From Hsuehochloa calcarea (taxonomy: Eukaryota; Streptophyta; Magnoliopsida; Poales; Poaceae), in NCBI GenBank assembly GCA_036346395.1, contig CM070602.1:15385098-15449097 (forward strand): a DNA stretch of 64,000 nucleotides, written 5' to 3'. The position numbers and the translations under genes were made by a program. Each line of letters starts with the position of its first letter. The stretch's first letter is position 1. The notes under the pieces are model-generated. The model saw only the letters and a list, made by a program, of their open reading frames with translations. It was not told the origin of the DNA and searched no databases. This document shows positions 35,803-47,661 of this stretch, piece by piece.

Positions 35803-38800
35803 ATGGATCGAATCGGATGTACGTGTGAACCGTGTGAGTCAAGATTACATTAATGGCGTGGTTGCTTTTAGAAGAGCCACGAAAGGTGATATGTTGAAGA
35901 AGGGATAAATTTTATGTAATCGTCTGCGCATTGATTGCGTGTAATCAAGATGTTTAACAACGCGCGCAGATCGAAGCGCACTTGATTCAAGGGGTTTCAA
36001 AAAGGGTATACATGTTGGACCACCACGGTGAAGAGCGATTATACCGAAGTTAATAATGACGACATCGCCGAGGAAGTCAACGATTTGCTTGATGTGGATC
36101 GTGCTTTTGATGAGGATAGGGGCACGATGACAACTGGATCGATGCTACGCGATGCGTAAGAGAACTACAAGTGAGAGAGTGTTTTGTAAATTCGAGGGCT
36201 TAAGGGAGGACTCGGTGAGACCTTTGTTCCTGGTATGCAAGCCGAATACACAAGGTTGTCAACCGTGCTTGAACTGCTGAAATTGAAGGCAAGCAATAGT
36301 TGGTCCGATAAGAGTTTCACGGCGTTGTTAGGTCTCCTAGCGGACAACCTTCCGGAGGGAAACGTGTTGCCCAAAGACCACCTATCAAGCAAAGAAGGTT
36401 ATTTGCCCATTGGGAATGGAAGTAGAAAGAATACATGCATGTCCGAACGATTGTATCCTCTACAGTAAAGAGTATGCAGACATGCATTATTGTCCGTGTG
36501 CAAAGCATCCCGATACAAGCGCCAAAATATCGCTAAGGTGAAGCAAGGACCTCCTGCTAAGATGTTGTGGTATCTACCTATAATCCCACGCTTGAAGCGC
36601 TTATTTGCGAACCCAAAGGAGGCAAGATTGCTGCGTTGGCACTCGTGAGGAGCGTAAGAGAGATGGAAAGCTAAGACACCTGCGATTACGCCTAAAGGAG
36701 AAACTTCGATCGGAGCTTGAAGAGTTCGGTGCGGAACCGAGGAACATAAGGTTAGGGTTGAGTACGGATGGAATGAATCCTTTCGGTAACATGAGCAAAC
36801 CGACATAGCACTGCCCGTGAATCTATGTATGTACAACCTTCCTCCTTGGCTCTGATGAAGCGGAAGTACATTTTGATGTCACTACTTATCCAAGGGCCAA
36901 GCAACACGGGAATGATATTGATGTGTACCTAGCACCATTGCTTTGGAAGATCTTGTGACACTGTGGAACGAAGGGTGCAGTATGGGATGCGTACAAACGA
37001 GAGAACTTCACTTTACGCGCCATGTTGTTCTCGCACCATCAATGATTTTCCCGCCCTTGGTAACTGTCAAGCCAATACAAAAGGAGCCAAAGCTTCGTCC
37101 GCACCGCTTAGATGCTACGGAGAGTGTATGGTCGAACAACTCAGCAAGAAATCGTGTATATCGCCACCGTAGGTTCCTTCCGAGGAGTCACCCATACCGC
37201 AAGATGAAGAAACAATTCGACGGAAATAAGGAAGACGGTTCACTTCAAGGGCTTTTAGTGGGAAAGAGGTCTATGATATGGTTAAGGATATCGATGTTGT
37301 GCTTGGGAAGGGACGTAAATTAAGAACCCGTGAGAAGAACATCCGAAGAAGCGGTCAATTTTTGGGACTTGCCTTATTGGGAGTACTTAGAAGTTCGCCA
37401 TCGCATCGACGTTATGCACGAGAGAAGAATGTATGTGATAGCTTGATTGGTCTCTTCTCAACATTAGTGGCAAAACAAAGGATGGTGTTAACGCATCGGC
37501 GTGACTTGGTCGATATGAACATAAGGACCGAGTTAGCACCGAAAGAGACCGATACAGACGAACGTATTTTCCCCAAACTTGCTACACTCTGCCCAAGGCC
37601 GAGAGAAATGAATCGCGCTGAGCTTGCACGGTGTGAAAGTCCCGTCTGGTTACTCCGCTAACATTAAGAAACTTGTTTCTATGCAAGATTTGAAATTAAT
37701 TGGTATGAAGTCGCATGATTGTCGTGGTGCCGATGACACAAATGCTTCTGTTGCAATTAGGAGTATCTTGCCAACAAGGTCCGAGTGGCAATCTTGAGGT
37801 CGTGTTATTTCTTCAACTCAATTGCTCGTAAGGTCATCGATCCCCAAGGACTAGATGCTCTGCAGCCGAGGTAGTGACGACTCTGTCATCTTGAGATGTA
37901 TTTCCTCCGTCATTTTTCGATATCATGGTCCATCTCATTGTTCACCTTGTGAAAGAGATAAAGATATGCGGCCTGTGTTTCTACGCCATATGTACCCGCT
38001 CGAGAGGTACATGGGAATTCTCAAGTCCTACGTCGGAATCGATCTCGACCGAGGGCAAGATCATCGAAGGTTATGCAACGGAAGAGGTCATTGAGTTCTG
38101 CGTCGACTACATGGCTCTGTGGATCCGATTGGTGTGCCTCTATCTCGCCATGAGGGGAGACTGGATGGTATCGGACCATCGGAAGGAAATCAATCACTCC
38201 CGATCCGATACGTGCGCCAAGCCCATTTCACGGTCTTGCAACACATGACCCAAGTGTCCCCATACATCGACGAGCACAAAGACATGGTACGCCAATGTAA
38301 TCCGCACCGGTCGGAGGTTTGGATCACGAGAGAGCACAACCGCTTGGTCAACGAATGGTTAAAGGTGCGAATCACTCGAGGTCATCAAGTGATGATACGC
38401 CGCTATGGTTGGCAAGAGGGCCACATTTTACAATTGTCACATGGCAAGGATACGACATAAATGGGTACACATTTTATACGGCAAACTCGGATAGGAAGAG
38501 CACAAGGCGTAACAATGGTGTCCGTGATAGATGCATTCGATCGATGGGCCGAGGAGCTCGTACTATGGGCAAATAGAGGAGATATGGGAGATCGACTACG
38601 TGCTTTTCAAGATCCCCTATTTCGTGCCGTTGGTCCATCTCCCACAGTGAAGGTCGACAAGTGCGGCGTCACTACCGTGGACCTCGAACGTGTCGGATAC
38701 AAAGACGAACCATTCGTCTTCAAGCAACCAAGTTGTTCAAGTCTTCTATGTAACCGACCGGCAAATAAGAAGCGCCACGTAGTTCTTCATGGAAAAGGAG

Positions 38801-38950
38801 GATTGTCGGAGTTGAGAATGTAGTGGACGAGGAAGAATACAATCAATTTGACGAGTTGCCACCTTTCGAGACTCGGATCGTGCTCGAGGAAGAACCCGTG
38901 AGGAAGCTAGCTATATGCGCCGATCATCATGAAGGGTCAGATTTTAATTA
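35803..38950 (+). pseudogene. CACTA transposase (TNPD / tnp2 family), decayed
   Basis: An ATG at 35803 opens a transposase-associated domain (VNRVSQDYINGVVAF). Downstream, in shifting frames, are tnp2-family blocks: RNIRLGLSTDGMNPFGNMS (about 36,740-36,800), NDIDVYLAPL / EDLVTLWNEGC (about 36,910-36,985), RHRRFLPRSHPYRKMKKQFD (about 37,160-37,220) and RRDLVDMNIRTELAPKETDT (about 37,500). DUF4218/DUF4216-like segments follow: HLVKEIKICG, ITREHNRL, ITRGHQV, GYDINGYTFYT, and VDLERVGYKDEPFV to about 38,950. The protein order and length are normal for grass CACTA transposases. Many small indels break the frame although residues are preserved in neighbouring frames, so it cannot be translated as written. 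Confidence 0.88.
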
Positions 38951-40038
38951 AGAATTTAATTACTCCATTGTAATTAATTTATTTATTCCATTGTCATGTG
39001 TTGTGTTATGGACTTGTGATCTTTAATATTGATGTCAATGTGGATATTCATGGTAATGTTGAGTTGAATTAGATATGAACTTTTGAACTCAAACTTGTCA
39101 TCATATCGCTTATCCAACAGTTCATACATGCCTTGGTTGTCCCTTGCATTGCCTAGGAAGTTGGGATGTGACCTTCAAACTTGTTAGAATACAAAGATAG
39201 TCGTTGGAGATTAGGAGGGCATCGCCAAATTGCACGTCTGTGAAAGTTACCGATAGGTCTATCTTCCTTAGGATACACCCCCTTCTACGACTTCACTTTA
39301 TTGGGTAGGTTCTCTCTTGGAGTCATTTTGAACATACTATTGCACGATATGCCAATAACTTTTCCGTTGAGATATTCGTGTAGCTTTTGGAATTCTTGTT
39401 GTCTGCTTCCTTTTTCCTTTTTTGCCTAGCATGCTTTAAATCTTGCTAAACTTTTGGGCTTTACATTATAATTAACTAATGCTAAAAACACCATCTTGAA
39501 GTTCATCCAAAAGCGCGCTTCGAAATATTATACTGCTTTATGTATAATATGCTCACTAAAGCATTAGTGAAGTGCCCAAGGTTTATTCATGTGACCCTTA
39601 ACTAAAAATGATGACATATAACTTAGCACTATTTCATTTAAATTAGCTATTGTTTATATGTAAATCTATTTCATCACCTGAAGTGCTCTTTTTGTCTATG
39701 TAGTGCGTGAATTAGATGTTTTCAACAGTTGAAATGCCATACGAGTCATATAATGGAACAAATGTCAGATTGAGTTTTCAACAGTTGAAATGCCATACGA
39801 GTCATATAATGGAACAAATGTCAGATTGAGGTAAGAACGACATTTTACAATGCTTTGCACAGTTCATAACAAGAATAGCTTGCATGATGTGCAAGATCAA
39901 CAAATAAATTAACACTATCTATGAAGACTGAAATGCATACTTATTATGTTTGCAGGTACATCCTGAAAGTGACGATTGGTAGAAATTATGTTGGCAATAT
40001 TGTGGAATGTCGGGATTTCTGTGTAAGTCTAAACCTTC
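38951..40038. other. Non-coding interior of the CACTA element
   Basis: No gene is recognised here. An exact 56-bp tandem duplication lies at 39719-39830, listed separately. Confidence 0.45.
39719..39830. repeat. Exact 56-bp tandem duplication
   Basis: Two identical copies (39719-39774, 39775-39830) begin TTTTCAACAGTTGAAATGCC and end with GATTGAG. The second is followed at once by GTAAGAAC, a splice-donor-like sequence. Confidence 0.95.
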
Positions 40039-40039
40039 T

Positions 40040-40385
40040 GTGATGTTTACGCATCACAGACGGTTCTAGAGGGAACCGTCAGTGATGTTTACGCATCACG
40101 CATTTCCCTCTAGAACCGCTCGTGATGTTTACGCATCACGCAGGCGGTTCCCCTCTAGAACCGCTCGTGATGTGTAAACATCACGACGGCGTTCTAGAGA
40201 GAACCGTCGTGATGCGTGCATCACGCATTTCGCTTCCCAAGAACCGCTCGTGATGCGTACACATCACGCATTTTCTCAAGAACCGTCAGTGATGTTTACG
40301 CATCACGCAGGCGGTTCTAGAGGGAACCGCTCGTGATGCGTGCGCATCACGCACAGTTCTCTCTAGAACCGCTCTGTGATGCGTG
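40040..40385. repeat. Internal array of subterminal-type repeats in the CACTA element
   Basis: About ten inverted units combine GATGTTTACGCATCACG with CGGTTCTAGAGGGAACCG, related to but distinct in sequence from the two terminal zones. A TATATATGG at about 40,390 and a GC-rich leader with a GGTAAG donor at about 40,632 follow. It therefore looks like a terminal region plus promoter placed inside the element. Confidence 0.8.
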
Positions 40386-40743
40386 ATGACTATATATGGT
40401 TGAGTCGATAGGGTTTTGATCTAACCCTATCGCCTCGATTCTCCTCTCGCCGCCTCCCGACCCGGCGCCTCCTCCCCGACCGGCGCCTCCCGAGCCCGGC
40501 CGCCTGCCTCCGAACGCCTCCCCGACCCCGGCGCCTCCTCCCAGACCCCGCGCCTCCCGAGCCCGGCCGCCTCGTCTCCGACGCCTCGACCCCGCGCCTC
40601 CCGGGCCCGGCCACCTCCGCCACCGCCACCGCCTGGTAAGCTCGATTCCACCTCCTTGGGTAATGTTGAATTGCATTAGAGACTTGTCCGTGATCCCACG
40701 ACATTTGGTCCTAGGAAGGTCGAGAGACCTCACTGCATTTTTA

Positions 40744-40950
40744 TATGTAACACTATACACATGTTGTGAGTTGGCAAATTGTATATGTTGGCAAATTGTA
40801 TAATGCAAATGGAAGAAAGATTGCTTAGTATATATGTAACACTATACACATGTTGTGAGTTGGCAAATTGTATAATGCAAATGGAAGAAAGATTGCTTAG
40901 TATATATGTAACACTATACACATGTTGTGAGTTGGCAAATTGTATCGATG
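40744..40950. repeat. 72-bp tandem repeat
   Basis: TATGTAACACTATACACATG recurs at 40744, 40833 and 40905. The last two copies are 72 bp apart and identical; the first spacing is 89 bp because a 17-bp piece (TGTTGGCAAATTGTATA) is repeated. Confidence 0.92.
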
Positions 40951-41754
40951 TGTCACTAACACATGCATGCGTGTAGGAAGCCTTGTCATCGGTGTGCCAC
41001 TAGGCATTAATTTCATTTGTCAACAACAATACATCTCTCATGAATAATGATCATGAGTTCCAAATAAGCATGCACATATACATCGATCGACCCACACAAA
41101 CTAGTGTACATACATATATGTAATCCACTAGTACATGAGATTTATTCGACAAACATGTGGCGCATGTATATGAGGAAGCAATTGATCGATCGATCGATCT
41201 TGAAGTAGCTCGCAGATGTATTCGCCGATCGTCAAACAATGTTGGATTTATGTTGATATGGACCAACAATGTCCATCTTTGTTCCCATCATATAAATTGT
41301 AGTGCTAACCAATGGACATGACATCACAAAGCAACATTGCTAGGAGTAATCGCTAGTTACTCCTAATTAATTTGCTTGATTAGGGAAACAATAATGGCCG
41401 GGGCAGGAGGATGACATGCTCACCACCACAAGGCACATACACAAATTTCATATTTATTTTCCATACTTATTTCGTGTTATTCAATTATGCAAGTTAATTA
41501 ATACATACACAAATTGGATCCTAGCTTGCTAGAGTGCCACTTGCCAAATAGAGTACTACGCTTTGATTGCCCTTAATAATAATAGTAAGTTGCACACTGA
41601 TACTCCATAAGACTTGTTGGAGCATTTGGTTAATTCGATCTCCAGCTTGCTTGCATCTAATCTAAGCCTAATCAATTCATCATTTGCTTGCATCCATATA
41701 TTATATACTATGTAATAATTATGCGTTTAACTTATATAGATATGAAGTAAGCGA

Positions 41755-44736
41755 GATGGCAGAGGCACCGTCTTCGCCGCCGTCACCGACGCCGGACATG
41801 GCAGAGACGCCGTCTTCGCCGCCGTCACCGACGCCGCAGATACATAAGAGAGATGGTAGAGGAATATCGAAATTGCCTGCTGGCCGACTGACCATCACGG
41901 AGGTCAGTGACGTTGGGGTCCCTATGAGTCCCCCGGCATCAGCGGCGAGATTCCGGACCATCTGCGGATACTTGCAAGGAAAAGGTCCCTATCACCATAC
42001 CAAAGTGGAAGTCTCGACAAAAATCGAGACGCGTCGTTGTGGGAAGACCTTTCAAGCGTGTTCACTATCCCGTAAACACACATGAATCGCGTCGAATCGG
42101 CATGTTTTGCTCTCCATGTGTCACGCGTGGAGGACCTTCAAGAGCGTTCTTGTCACGCAGTACGTGAACAAGAGTGAGACGCCCTTCACGAAGTTTCCAT
42201 TCTTGACGCGGGAAACATGGAACGCCTTTGTGGCTATGAAGACGACGGATGAATTTAAGGAGCAAAGTGCGCGCACAAAGCAATCCAGCACGAAACACTC
42301 ACCCCACGCACTCGCATCACTGGTACGCGGCTAAATCCGCGCAATGGGAGGCGGAGGAGGAGAATCTATTTCCGATATCACACACCCGCTTCCGCACACG
42401 GTTAAAAGCGAGGGCAAAGTCTCGTCGATGGCGTCACTTTCCCAAACCCGCGGACCAGAAGTGTCCCAACGTGTGGTAAATATGTCGAACTACCTACTTG
42501 TTTACAAGTCCATAACTTAATAGTGACTATAATAACATGATGACCTCTTGCAATGTGAATTGATTGCCCAAACTTCCAAGGCTCCTTCCAAGAACACAGG
42601 AGAAGGATATACTATCTACGGCCCTAGGAAACAAGGAGCACCCGGTCGCACGCGAGGCAAGGGGTTAACGTACCTTGGGTACATGGATTCGCGGACGACT
42701 ACTTCATGTATAGAAGTAGGAAGAGATCCAAGGCCGAGTACGACAATCGCTTGAACCGCTTAGGCGTAATTTCAAGGACGATAGCAAGTTTGCGGATCAA
42801 TCGAATCAAGTACTCCGCAACCACCGCAAGCGCCTCGTTATTGCGGGAACCGGTCCTCCTCGACATCGGAGTAGTGTCGCGTCCACGCATAATTTTGAAC
42901 GTGATTTACCACCAATTACCGATAGACCGCATCAAGGTAATGTACATCTATGGAATGCACCAAAGATAGACCTATAGGACGCCTTAGCTAATTGCGTGTC
43001 GTTTTGTAGGAGCCGACGGCCGCAAGCTCCAAGCGAGGTTAGTTGGGTCCATTCCTATTGAGGTCGGGGATGGTGCATCCATACCGTGAAGGAGCAAGGC
43101 AAAGACGGTGTCGTGTGGCGCATGGTTACGCAAGGGTGGAGGTGGACATGGTACATCAACATTTCATGGCCGTCCCACCGGACATTCGCCCGAACGAAGA
43201 GATCACAACACTAGGGGATGCCGTACGCTTTATCCAAAGGCCCAAGAAGGACATCGCCCCGACCCAAAGAAGCCGCAATCTCGACAGACCATTCCTCTCC
43301 AACGGAACCCTCCATGACTCCACCTCATATTTCTCCTCGAAGTCCACCTCATCGCTTCCGTGGAGAAGACGCCAAGGAACAACAAAAGCGTGCTACCGTA
43401 TCGGTTCCCGAGTCGCCTCGCAGAAGACGCCGCCAATCGTGAAGGCCAAATCGACATCGACGAACATTAAGCCGCCTCCCAAGTCCCGTAAGCACGGAAG
43501 TACTCCATCGAAAACCGCTGTGCCCTAACGCACAATTAGCCCACGCTGGATTTGCTTGTCGCTATGCATGCTCGGTACTTGCGAATACCGCAAAGAAGGG
43601 TGCGATCATCGAATCACCGTCGCATACAAGGATGAGCATTTCTTCAACGGGCCGCAACTTCGTGGTGGGCTTCAACGACTTATTCAACCTATTCAATCTC
43701 AAGCCCTCGACGCCGCTTCTACGATGTTGGACATCGTAAGTGTGTACAATCAAGTTCTACATTCATGTAATACCGATAAATATCACAACTCATTGCTTAT
43801 GTATAGATACATGATGAAAAATGCCCGGGAAGGGCGAGAACCGGTGGGTTTCCTCGACCCACACGTGGTATCTATGCAAACCATCCAGCGAGTACGCGAC
43901 CTTCGCCGAGAACTATATAACGACGGCATTGCTTCTTCGTAATCGCAAGGACTACATACCGGTGCCCTACAACCGGGGTAAGTGCTTCACTATTTGCTAT
44001 TCAAATTTCATTTGTACTTAGGTTTAATAGTTATAGCGACATACATGAGTAGGTACCACTGGATCCTTTTAGTCATTATACCCAAGAGGAACACTGTGAT
44101 ATATCTTGATTCCCTAGTCAGAAACGATCACGACTTCAGCATTCTGCAAGCAATACTCGACAAGTATGATCATTTCCTTCATACATAACTCTATTGTAGT
44201 CTTCCTTCGTTTGAAATGCCCGAGGATAACTTTTTTCAATTATGTAGTTCGCTCATCACCTATGTTAGCCAACAAGGAAGATACAAGTGGATCCAAATAC
44301 CAACTAACACACAGACTAAATTTCCTAGACGCGCTACAACACAATAATCCTATATATATCATACTTCATAAAATGTGTCTTCAATCGACTATACGTACAT
44401 ATGTAATTCTATTTTTGCGGTCTCGCCAAAGAAAAAATGATGAGCTATGTGCATTCTACGCTTGCCATCATATGCAAAGAAATCATTAGTGCTAAGATGA
44501 AGAATCCGGAGGTTTGTCAATCTCGAAATAATTTTTTTGTAATTGTAAATTCAAATATATATCCTTACCATTTTTTCTTGACCTAGCGGCAGGGTTTGAT
44601 AATAGATTTACATGGACTCGTTGCGCAAGAGCTCGCGGAAGTTCGAGGGCAGCTATGCAATTTTATCATGACAGAAATAGTTAACAAAGGAGAGTTTCAC
44701 TCCATCGCCGATCCAGAGATTCACGCAAACAATTGA
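41755..44736 (+). pseudogene. CACTA second gene: transposase_24-like region plus Ulp1-type cysteine protease
   Basis: The ATG at 41755 starts a Pro/Ser-rich tail with two copies of AETPSSPPSPTP-type repeats. At about 42,100-42,475 is a plant transposase_24-like region (ETPFTKFPFLTRETWNAF, KHSPHAL, SAQWEAEEENLF). A basic linker follows (about 42,700-43,530). From 43,741 (VYNQVLHSCNTDKYHNSLL) to the TGA at 44734-44736 lies a C48/Ulp1-like domain. Its likely catalytic residues are His (44059-44061, in YHWILLVI), Asp (44108-44110, in YLDSL) and Cys (44448-44450, in DELCAFYACHH). Ulp1 enzymes cleave SUMO; whether this copy ever did so is unknown. Introns are likely (donor-like GGTAAGT at about 43,977), but several frame breaks remain, so it is treated as degenerate. 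Confidence 0.75.
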
Positions 44737-44959
44737 CTTAATTGTAATCCAATTGTACAACTATAGCAAAAATACTTCAACAAATTCGATCTTTATTAAT
44801 TTATTTATTAATTTATTTTGAGTAATGGTCAATTTGAGTTGTCAACAATTGATTATCTGCGATGTATCTGTTTTTTGTACATGCTTGTTTTCAGAGGGCA
44901 TGGCTAGCAATTCCTGAGGCTGGCCAAAAAAGAGGAAACAATGTAGCTAGGGTCGCTCA

Positions 44960-45265
44960 GTACCACAGACGGTTTTATGTTGAAACCGTCTGTGAAGGCT
45001 ATTACCACAGACGGTTTCAACATAAAACCGTCTGTGATAACCACTTATCACAGACGGTTTTATTTAAAAACCGTCTGTGATAAGTGGTTATCACAGACGG
45101 TTTTATTTGGTTATCACAGACGGTTTTATTTAAAAACCGTCTGTGATAAGTGTTATCACAGACGGTTTTGAACCGCTCGGGTAACTACTGTTATCACGCA
45201 GACGAATAAATATAGATTTCGGAAAAATGCTCAGATGACGATTCGAACCGTCTGTGATGACGTGT
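44960..45265. repeat. CACTA 3' subterminal repeat zone
   Basis: At least eight units of TATCACAGACGGTTTTA and AAACCGTCTGTGATA alternate as inverted pairs, forming strong potential hairpins. The nearly identical copies contrast with the diverged 5' zone. Confidence 0.9.
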
Positions 45266-45280
45266 TCTGTAGTAGTGTTT

Positions 45281-45837
45281 GCTTTTGAAACCAAACCAAA
45301 AGAGAATGCATGATCCTAAGTTGATCTTTTACCATCTTTGCATTTCCTTTTCATGTCTTCATTCAGACTCCGGGACTAAGCCTTGAACACATCTTAGCAC
45401 ACACATTAGTCCCACAACACAATTGCAAATAATTGAATATAAAGCAATATGAGTATATATGAACTACACAAGTTTTATATACTCAAAGGATTTGTTTCAA
45501 AGTAATGATCCTTAATATATGAGGAGAATGGAATATGGATCAATACTTATGAAACAACAAAATATAGAGTGAACTCCCCCTAAATGTGTGCATACACAAA
45601 TGTGTAATAAGAACATATGCACATATTCAAGTTTAACTTATGGTTGAGTTCAACCTATATTTTGGATTCGAGGAATGCAACAATATATAAGATTAAGATG
45701 TCGATTGCATACCTCATTGAATTTCACCTTTATATCCAAATGAGACTACATAAGATATTACTAGATAAAAGAATTAGTCTCATATTTGGATTTGTCATTA
45801 ATCACCAAGACAATCCATTAACTCATAATGGCGGGTC
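45281..45837 (-). mobile_element. Copia-type LTR (minus), right part, beyond the CACTA insertion
   Basis: Reverse complement of the family at 24,780-25,440 (GAACTCCCCCTAAATGTGTG; AACTACACAAGTTTTATATA). Together with 32,263-34,557 it forms the interrupted host element. Confidence 0.6.
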
Positions 45838-46150
45838 TAGATCTTTCATCCTTGTCATCCTCGCTCCCGGAGTCCACATCGCTTAAGAATTGTTCCCCAA
45901 AAGCGGTAAGAACCCGGTGAGCTGGCTTTGTCAGCTTGGCAGCATCAAATCTTGATTTATTCTATTGAGGCTTCTTCCAAGCTGGCTTTCCCTCCTTATG
46001 GTTGCTCTTTTCTTTCAACTTGGGGTAATTTGCCCGGATATGATTAAGCTCACCACACTCATAGCAAGTCACGAGACCTCCTCTCTTTTTGTTTATCATA
46101 TTGTTATAGGCCCGTGTGGCTTTTCTGACTTTGAGGGCTAACTCGGCCCC
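45838..46150 (-). pseudogene. Copia gag fragment with zinc knuckle
   Basis: The minus strand reads LALKVRKATRAYNNMI, then CYECGELNHIRANY, a CCHC-type knuckle (CX2CX4HX4) in which the last Cys is Tyr, then EGKPAWKKPQ and a stop, and an acidic VDSGSEDDKDE tail. It resembles the gag end of SIRE/Maximus-type copia elements. It runs straight into the 3' LTR-like region on one side and is joined to a different copia element near 46,150 on the other, so it is a deletion junction. Confidence 0.65.
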
Positions 46151-47661
46151 AGGGAGACTTTTTCACACAGATCTGAATGTATGAGTTCTAATAGTGCTAA
46201 GTTTCTTACCTCCGCGGCCTTATGAGGCTTACGAGGCTGCTTTGATTGCACACAAAATTGACACTTAGAACCTTTGGTAAGGGTGAATTTCAGGATTAAC
46301 TCTAAACTGGCTAACTGCGTCATGCAACTAAAATTTATGTGACAAAGTTGTGAATACTAAATAGTAGTCTCATTACCACTGCAAACATGATTCACAATAT
46401 TATTACACAAATCTGAAAGAGATAGACGGAATAAGCCTCCACACACATAGCATTTACCAATAAATTGTTCACACCTGGACACTACAAGTTTAGTGGACTC
46501 AAATACCAATCTAAAGCCATCTCTACACAGAAGAGATTCGCTGACGAGATTCTTATTGATAGATGGCACATGGTGCACGTTCTTCATGTGCACAATCTTT
46601 CCCGAAGTAAGTTTCAGATCGACCGTATCAACACCATGAACAGTGGCATGTGACCCGTTCCCCATTAGAACAGCTGAATCCCGAGTGACCTGGTAAGAAG
46701 AGAAAAATGAAATATTAGCACATACATGTATATTATCACAAGTGTCTATCCACCAATCGGTAGAATGATAGACGGAAAGAACAGTAGGTAAATTACCATA
46801 CCCTGAAGTTCACATCTCAGTGGTACCAACAACAACATTAGCATACTTGGAATTCTACCCTTGCTAATTCTTTTCACCCTTGTGTTGGCTGCAATCCTTG
46901 ACCCAATGACTAGGTTCGCCACACACAAAACAAAGGCCATCCTTTGTGTTCTTCTTTTTCTTCTTGAAACTAGTTGTTTGTGCAGTCTTGTTCTTGCCTT
47001 TGAACTTTTGAGCTTTGCCATTCTTCTTATGCACCACATTGGCACTAGAATGTCCCTCATTACCTCTAGTGTGTGTATCTTTTGCTCTCACCTTCTCTTC
47101 AACATCAAGAGACCCAATGAGATTTTCAACAGAAAACTCTTGTCTCTTGTGTTTCAAAGAAGTAGCAAAATTCCTCCAAGAAGGAGGAAGCTTGGCAATA
47201 ATGCCTCCCGCGACAAACTTGTCCGGTAACACACACTTGAAGTGCTCAAGTTCTGTGGCCATGGATTGTATCTCATGAGCCTGTTCAACTACAGAACGGC
47301 CATCAACCATTCTATAGTCATGGTATTGCTCCATGAGATACAATTAACTGCCTGCATTCGAAACCCCAAACTTGGCCTCGAGTGCATCCCACATCTCTTT
47401 CCCAGTTTTAATCACCATGTATGCATTGATTAACTTCTCACCAAGAACACTAACCACGACACCTTTAAAAAGGTTATCAGCAGCCTCGAACGTTTGCTCC
47501 TGTTTAGGAGTGAGTGTTCCTTCAGGTTTGCCATTTGCCATATGAAAAACGTTCATGACAGTTAGCCAAAGCACCATCTTGGTGCGCCACCTCTTGTAAT
47601 TCGCACCATTGAACTCAGAGGGTTTGAGCGCAGCAGCAAAGCCAGTTGACGAAAAATGCAT
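46140..47661 (-). pseudogene. Ty1-copia gag-protease-integrase start, truncated
   Basis: From ATG 47661 on the minus strand: gag (FNGANYKRWRTKMVLWLTVM, GEKLINAYMVIKTGKEMWDA), an in-frame TAA at 47344-47346 replacing a codon in AGS-LYLMEQ, then YHDYRMVDGRSVVEQAHEIQ and a CCHC knuckle CFVCGEPSHWVKDC (about 46,880-46,930). After further stops comes a protease-like WWIDTCDNIHVC, a GAG-pre-integrase region (KNVHHVPSINKNLVSESLLC), and the first zinc-binding part of integrase (CQFCVQSKQPRKPH, ELIHSDLCE). It ends at about 46,140, where it is fused to the other gag fragment. Reverse transcriptase and RNase H are absent. It is clearly non-functional. Confidence 0.85.

Larger units (their letters stand above)
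34561..45277 (+). mobile_element. CACTA (En/Spm) transposon, 10.7 kb, complete termini
   Basis: The left end is CACTACTACAAAGAGGC and the right end, reverse complemented, is CACTACTACAGAACACG. Both are flanked by TTT (34558-34560, 45278-45280), the 3-bp duplication expected of CACTA elements. Subterminal zones at each end carry many copies of an ACAGACGGTT / ACGAGCGGTT family in both orientations. Inside are a tnp2-type transposase relic (35,803-38,950) and a second gene with a Ulp1-like module (41,755-44,736). The host site is a minus-strand copia LTR. The precise ends and duplication date its insertion after that LTR. The element is presumably non-autonomous because both genes are broken. 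Confidence 0.93.

Noticed and set aside
44960..45265. Regular short repeats that could be mistaken for a CRISPR array
   Set aside because: Units are inverted pairs without unique spacers and sit at the end of a CACTA transposon in a plant genome. They are subterminal repeats.
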